NCBI RefSeq assembly: GCF_023856365.1
Contig: NC_064539.1
Location: forward strand, 26,129,493 to 26,193,492
Direction of reading: 5' to 3'
Source of the DNA: Brienomyrus brachyistius
Lineage: Eukaryota > Chordata > Actinopteri > Osteoglossiformes > Mormyridae
DNA: 64,000 nt
Shown here: one piece after another, positions 62,230-64,000 of the stretch
Position numbering within the stretch: position 1 is the first letter of the stretch
Layout: each line of letters opens with the position of its first letter
Made by a program: the position numbers and the translations under genes
The notes under the pieces: generated by a model
What the model saw: the letters and a program-made list of their open reading frames with translations, nothing else
Databases searched by the model: none
Told to the model about the DNA's origin: nothing

Positions 62230-63405
62230 TTCTGTGATATTGGTCCCTGGAATTCTTACTACTAAATCTATAAGCACAATTAGGAACAATTGTACACCAA
62301 GGGCAACATGTCTGAATAACGAAACATAAGGAAAGCTTATTTGCATTTTTAAAAATAAATATGTAAAATAAAAAAGTAAAATAACACTAAATAATATGAA
62401 TTAAATGAATTCTCTTAAATACGTTCTCTACTACTACAGATTTGGTTGCATATCTGTAGAGACTAATACCCCTATAGCTGTATTTGTTTTTTTAGCTCAG
62501 TCTGAATTTCCCACCAAAAGTGTCTTAAATGCCATTGGGAGACTAACTTGCAAAGGCTGTTTCTGCCTTGTTCTGGGCATACACACGCTTGGCTGATCAA
62601 TGTCTCAAATGAGTTAGCATATCTGATGTGTTTTCAAAATACCATACAAGTTCTGTATAACAGAGATGACAAACAGTCTTGGTCTAATCAACTGCTCTTT
62701 CTCTGGTGTTGGCGTAATTTATTTGGACTATTATTATTAGCAATATAACTGACTAAACAGCTTTAGCTGTAAACAGCCCACAGTCACAATTAGCATAATG
62801 TTTTCCAAGTTTAACATCTTGTGAATTTAGGTTCCACCCGTGGGAAGAAATGTAATCATTTTTTCATTGTGTGTATTGAAATGAAAATGATGTAACTGAA
62901 CAGCACACAGTGAATATGTGTACCGTTATAGCCATACCCACGAAGCGGGGATCGTCGTGTGGAAATCTCACGTACAGTACCAAGTTATATCTTTCTTCTT
63001 TAACCCCCCCCCCCCCATTGACAAGTTCAACAGCAGCAAGTTTGCAGAGAATTCATCACAACATTCTAGTCGTAATCTGGTTTTTTTGATACATTGGAAC
63101 TAAACTCAACCTATTTCTCATTTAAAGGAAGGATCCATGGATAATGTCAAATAAAAGCAGATGAATAACATTTGATTTAATTATGAATCTTCAGGATTTA
63201 GTTCTAAATCTTCAGAGAAGTTTTGTAAATCACTTATGTTTTATATAAAAAGATTTTTCAGGAATAATATATAAATATATAACAATATACATAATATATA
63301 AATATAATTTATAAATGTTATATACAATAAAAATTCAACCAGATACCTGCAAAGTTTGGGTCATACTGTTATTAACTAAATAAATAAGCCTTGGTTGGTC
63401 TGCAG
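62230..63405 (+). repeat. Second copy of the repeat/duplicon seen at about 440-1265
   Basis: Block order and orientation match the left-end region, ending with CCTTGGTTGGTCTGCAG in both. This copy is longer because of unrelated insertions, for example around 62750-63100, including a C homopolymer near 63006. Confidence 0.5.
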
Positions 63406-63597
63406 ATTCATTGGTGGCTTTCTATGTGGCTCTTTTAGTTACTGAGTTTGACCTCCCTGATTTAGACATTGCCAAGAAAAAGCCAGCCCTCACAAATCCA
63501 GACAAGACTCAGACTTTTGAGGGCAGCCAAAACCACTCTGAGCTACAGAGTTACAGAACTCAGTGGCAGACGGTGGAGTACAGGTACATCCGGCAGG
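63404..63597 (+). other. Exon-like open segment, unidentified
   Basis: A 62-codon frame is preceded by CTGCAG (acceptor-like) and followed by CAG/GTACAT (donor-like, near 63597). The peptide begins LVAFYVALLVTEFDLPDLD and ends QTVEYRYIRQ. The left-end copy (about 1200-1255) keeps the related frame, with LVTEFD intact, which suggests former or present coding use. It does not match the expected continuation of dqx1, and no family was recognised. Confidence 0.35.
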
Positions 63598-64000
63598 TAC
63601 ATATGGTTTCCTGTATAATTATGGTCTTTATGGGAGGGTGGTAAGAAGGAAGACCACTCAGAAAGACCCACCTTGCTTGGAGTAGGATGTGGGAAAATTT
63701 AGTTTCTAAAAGTAAAGAAGTAAATATGAGAAATGAAGTGTGTGGATGTTCTAGCAGGGAAAATGATTCAATATGCAAAACAATTACGTTAGTATAATGT
63801 TAAATAATATAAAATAAATTATTTAAATAATAAATATAATGTTAAATTATATTAAATAAAAAATTAACAAATTAAAAATTTGTTAATGCAAATTAACAGT
63901 AACAATAAAAATTTACAAAAATTGTCCGAAAAGTTACTGAGATCCTTCAGTTTCCATACCTCAGCCATCAGCTGACCCAAGTTAAGTTAATTAGTTAAAT

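Larger units (their letters stand above)
62159..64000. other. Right edge: no further dqx1 exon seen
   Basis: After the donor at 62159 no segment resembling the C-terminal half of DQX1 was found. The stretch holds the repeat copy and exon-like segment described separately, and AT-rich DNA from about 63770 to 63930. Confidence 0.5.

Overview
The window is vertebrate nuclear DNA, almost certainly from a teleost fish. The genes have short coding exons with GT/AG junctions. The proteins read as vertebrate orthologues, and the introns and spacers are packed with short DNA transposons, tRNA-derived SINEs, LINE fragments and GT/TA microsatellites of the kind common in fish. The species cannot be fixed from the sequence.

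Five protein-coding genes can be assembled from spliced exons. From left to right they are: lzts3-like (minus strand, 5444-9783), a postsynaptic/centrosomal coiled-coil scaffold; spr (plus, 23246-25040), sepiapterin reductase for tetrahydrobiopterin synthesis; smyd1 (plus, 28841-40978), a muscle SET/MYND protein-lysine methyltransferase; thnsl2 (plus, 43143-49092), a PLP-dependent threonine-synthase-like phospho-lyase; and dqx1 (plus, 52887 to beyond 62158), a DEAQ-type DEAH-box helicase-like protein whose 3' half lies outside the window. The exon phases of each gene close exactly and give plausible full lengths: about 728, 267, 489 and 487 aa for the four complete genes. From general knowledge, SPR, SMYD1, THNSL2 and DQX1 all lie on the short arm of human chromosome 2, so this is an ancestral vertebrate neighbourhood. 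The genes share no pathway or operon-like logic.

Region by region: 1-5.4 kb is non-genic, with a decayed repeat that recurs at 62.2-63.5 kb. 5.4-9.8 kb is lzts3 with a 23-bp minisatellite in its last intron. 9.8-18.9 kb is an intergenic repeat field with SINEs, a MITE and a 1-kb tandem duplication. 18.9-23.0 kb is a 4.1-kb element with about 124-bp inverted terminal repeats enclosing a spliced ULP1/SENP-like (peptidase C48) gene. 23.2-25.0 kb is spr. 28.8-41.0 kb is smyd1, with a probable solo LTR in intron 1 and a 39-nt cassette exon. 42.0-42.2 kb is a hAT MITE with a perfect 8-bp target duplication. 43.1-49.1 kb is thnsl2, in which transposon-like DNA starts at the end of exon 6 and no normal splice donor is left. 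50-64 kb is dqx1, with a Harbinger-like MITE, a dead LINE and a Tc1-like remnant in its introns.

The most unusual items are the TIR element carrying a ULP1-type protease gene, the apparently lost exon 6 splice donor in thnsl2, and the two related exon-like segments near the two ends of the window. All identifications come from reading the sequence and from recalled family features. No database search was run.
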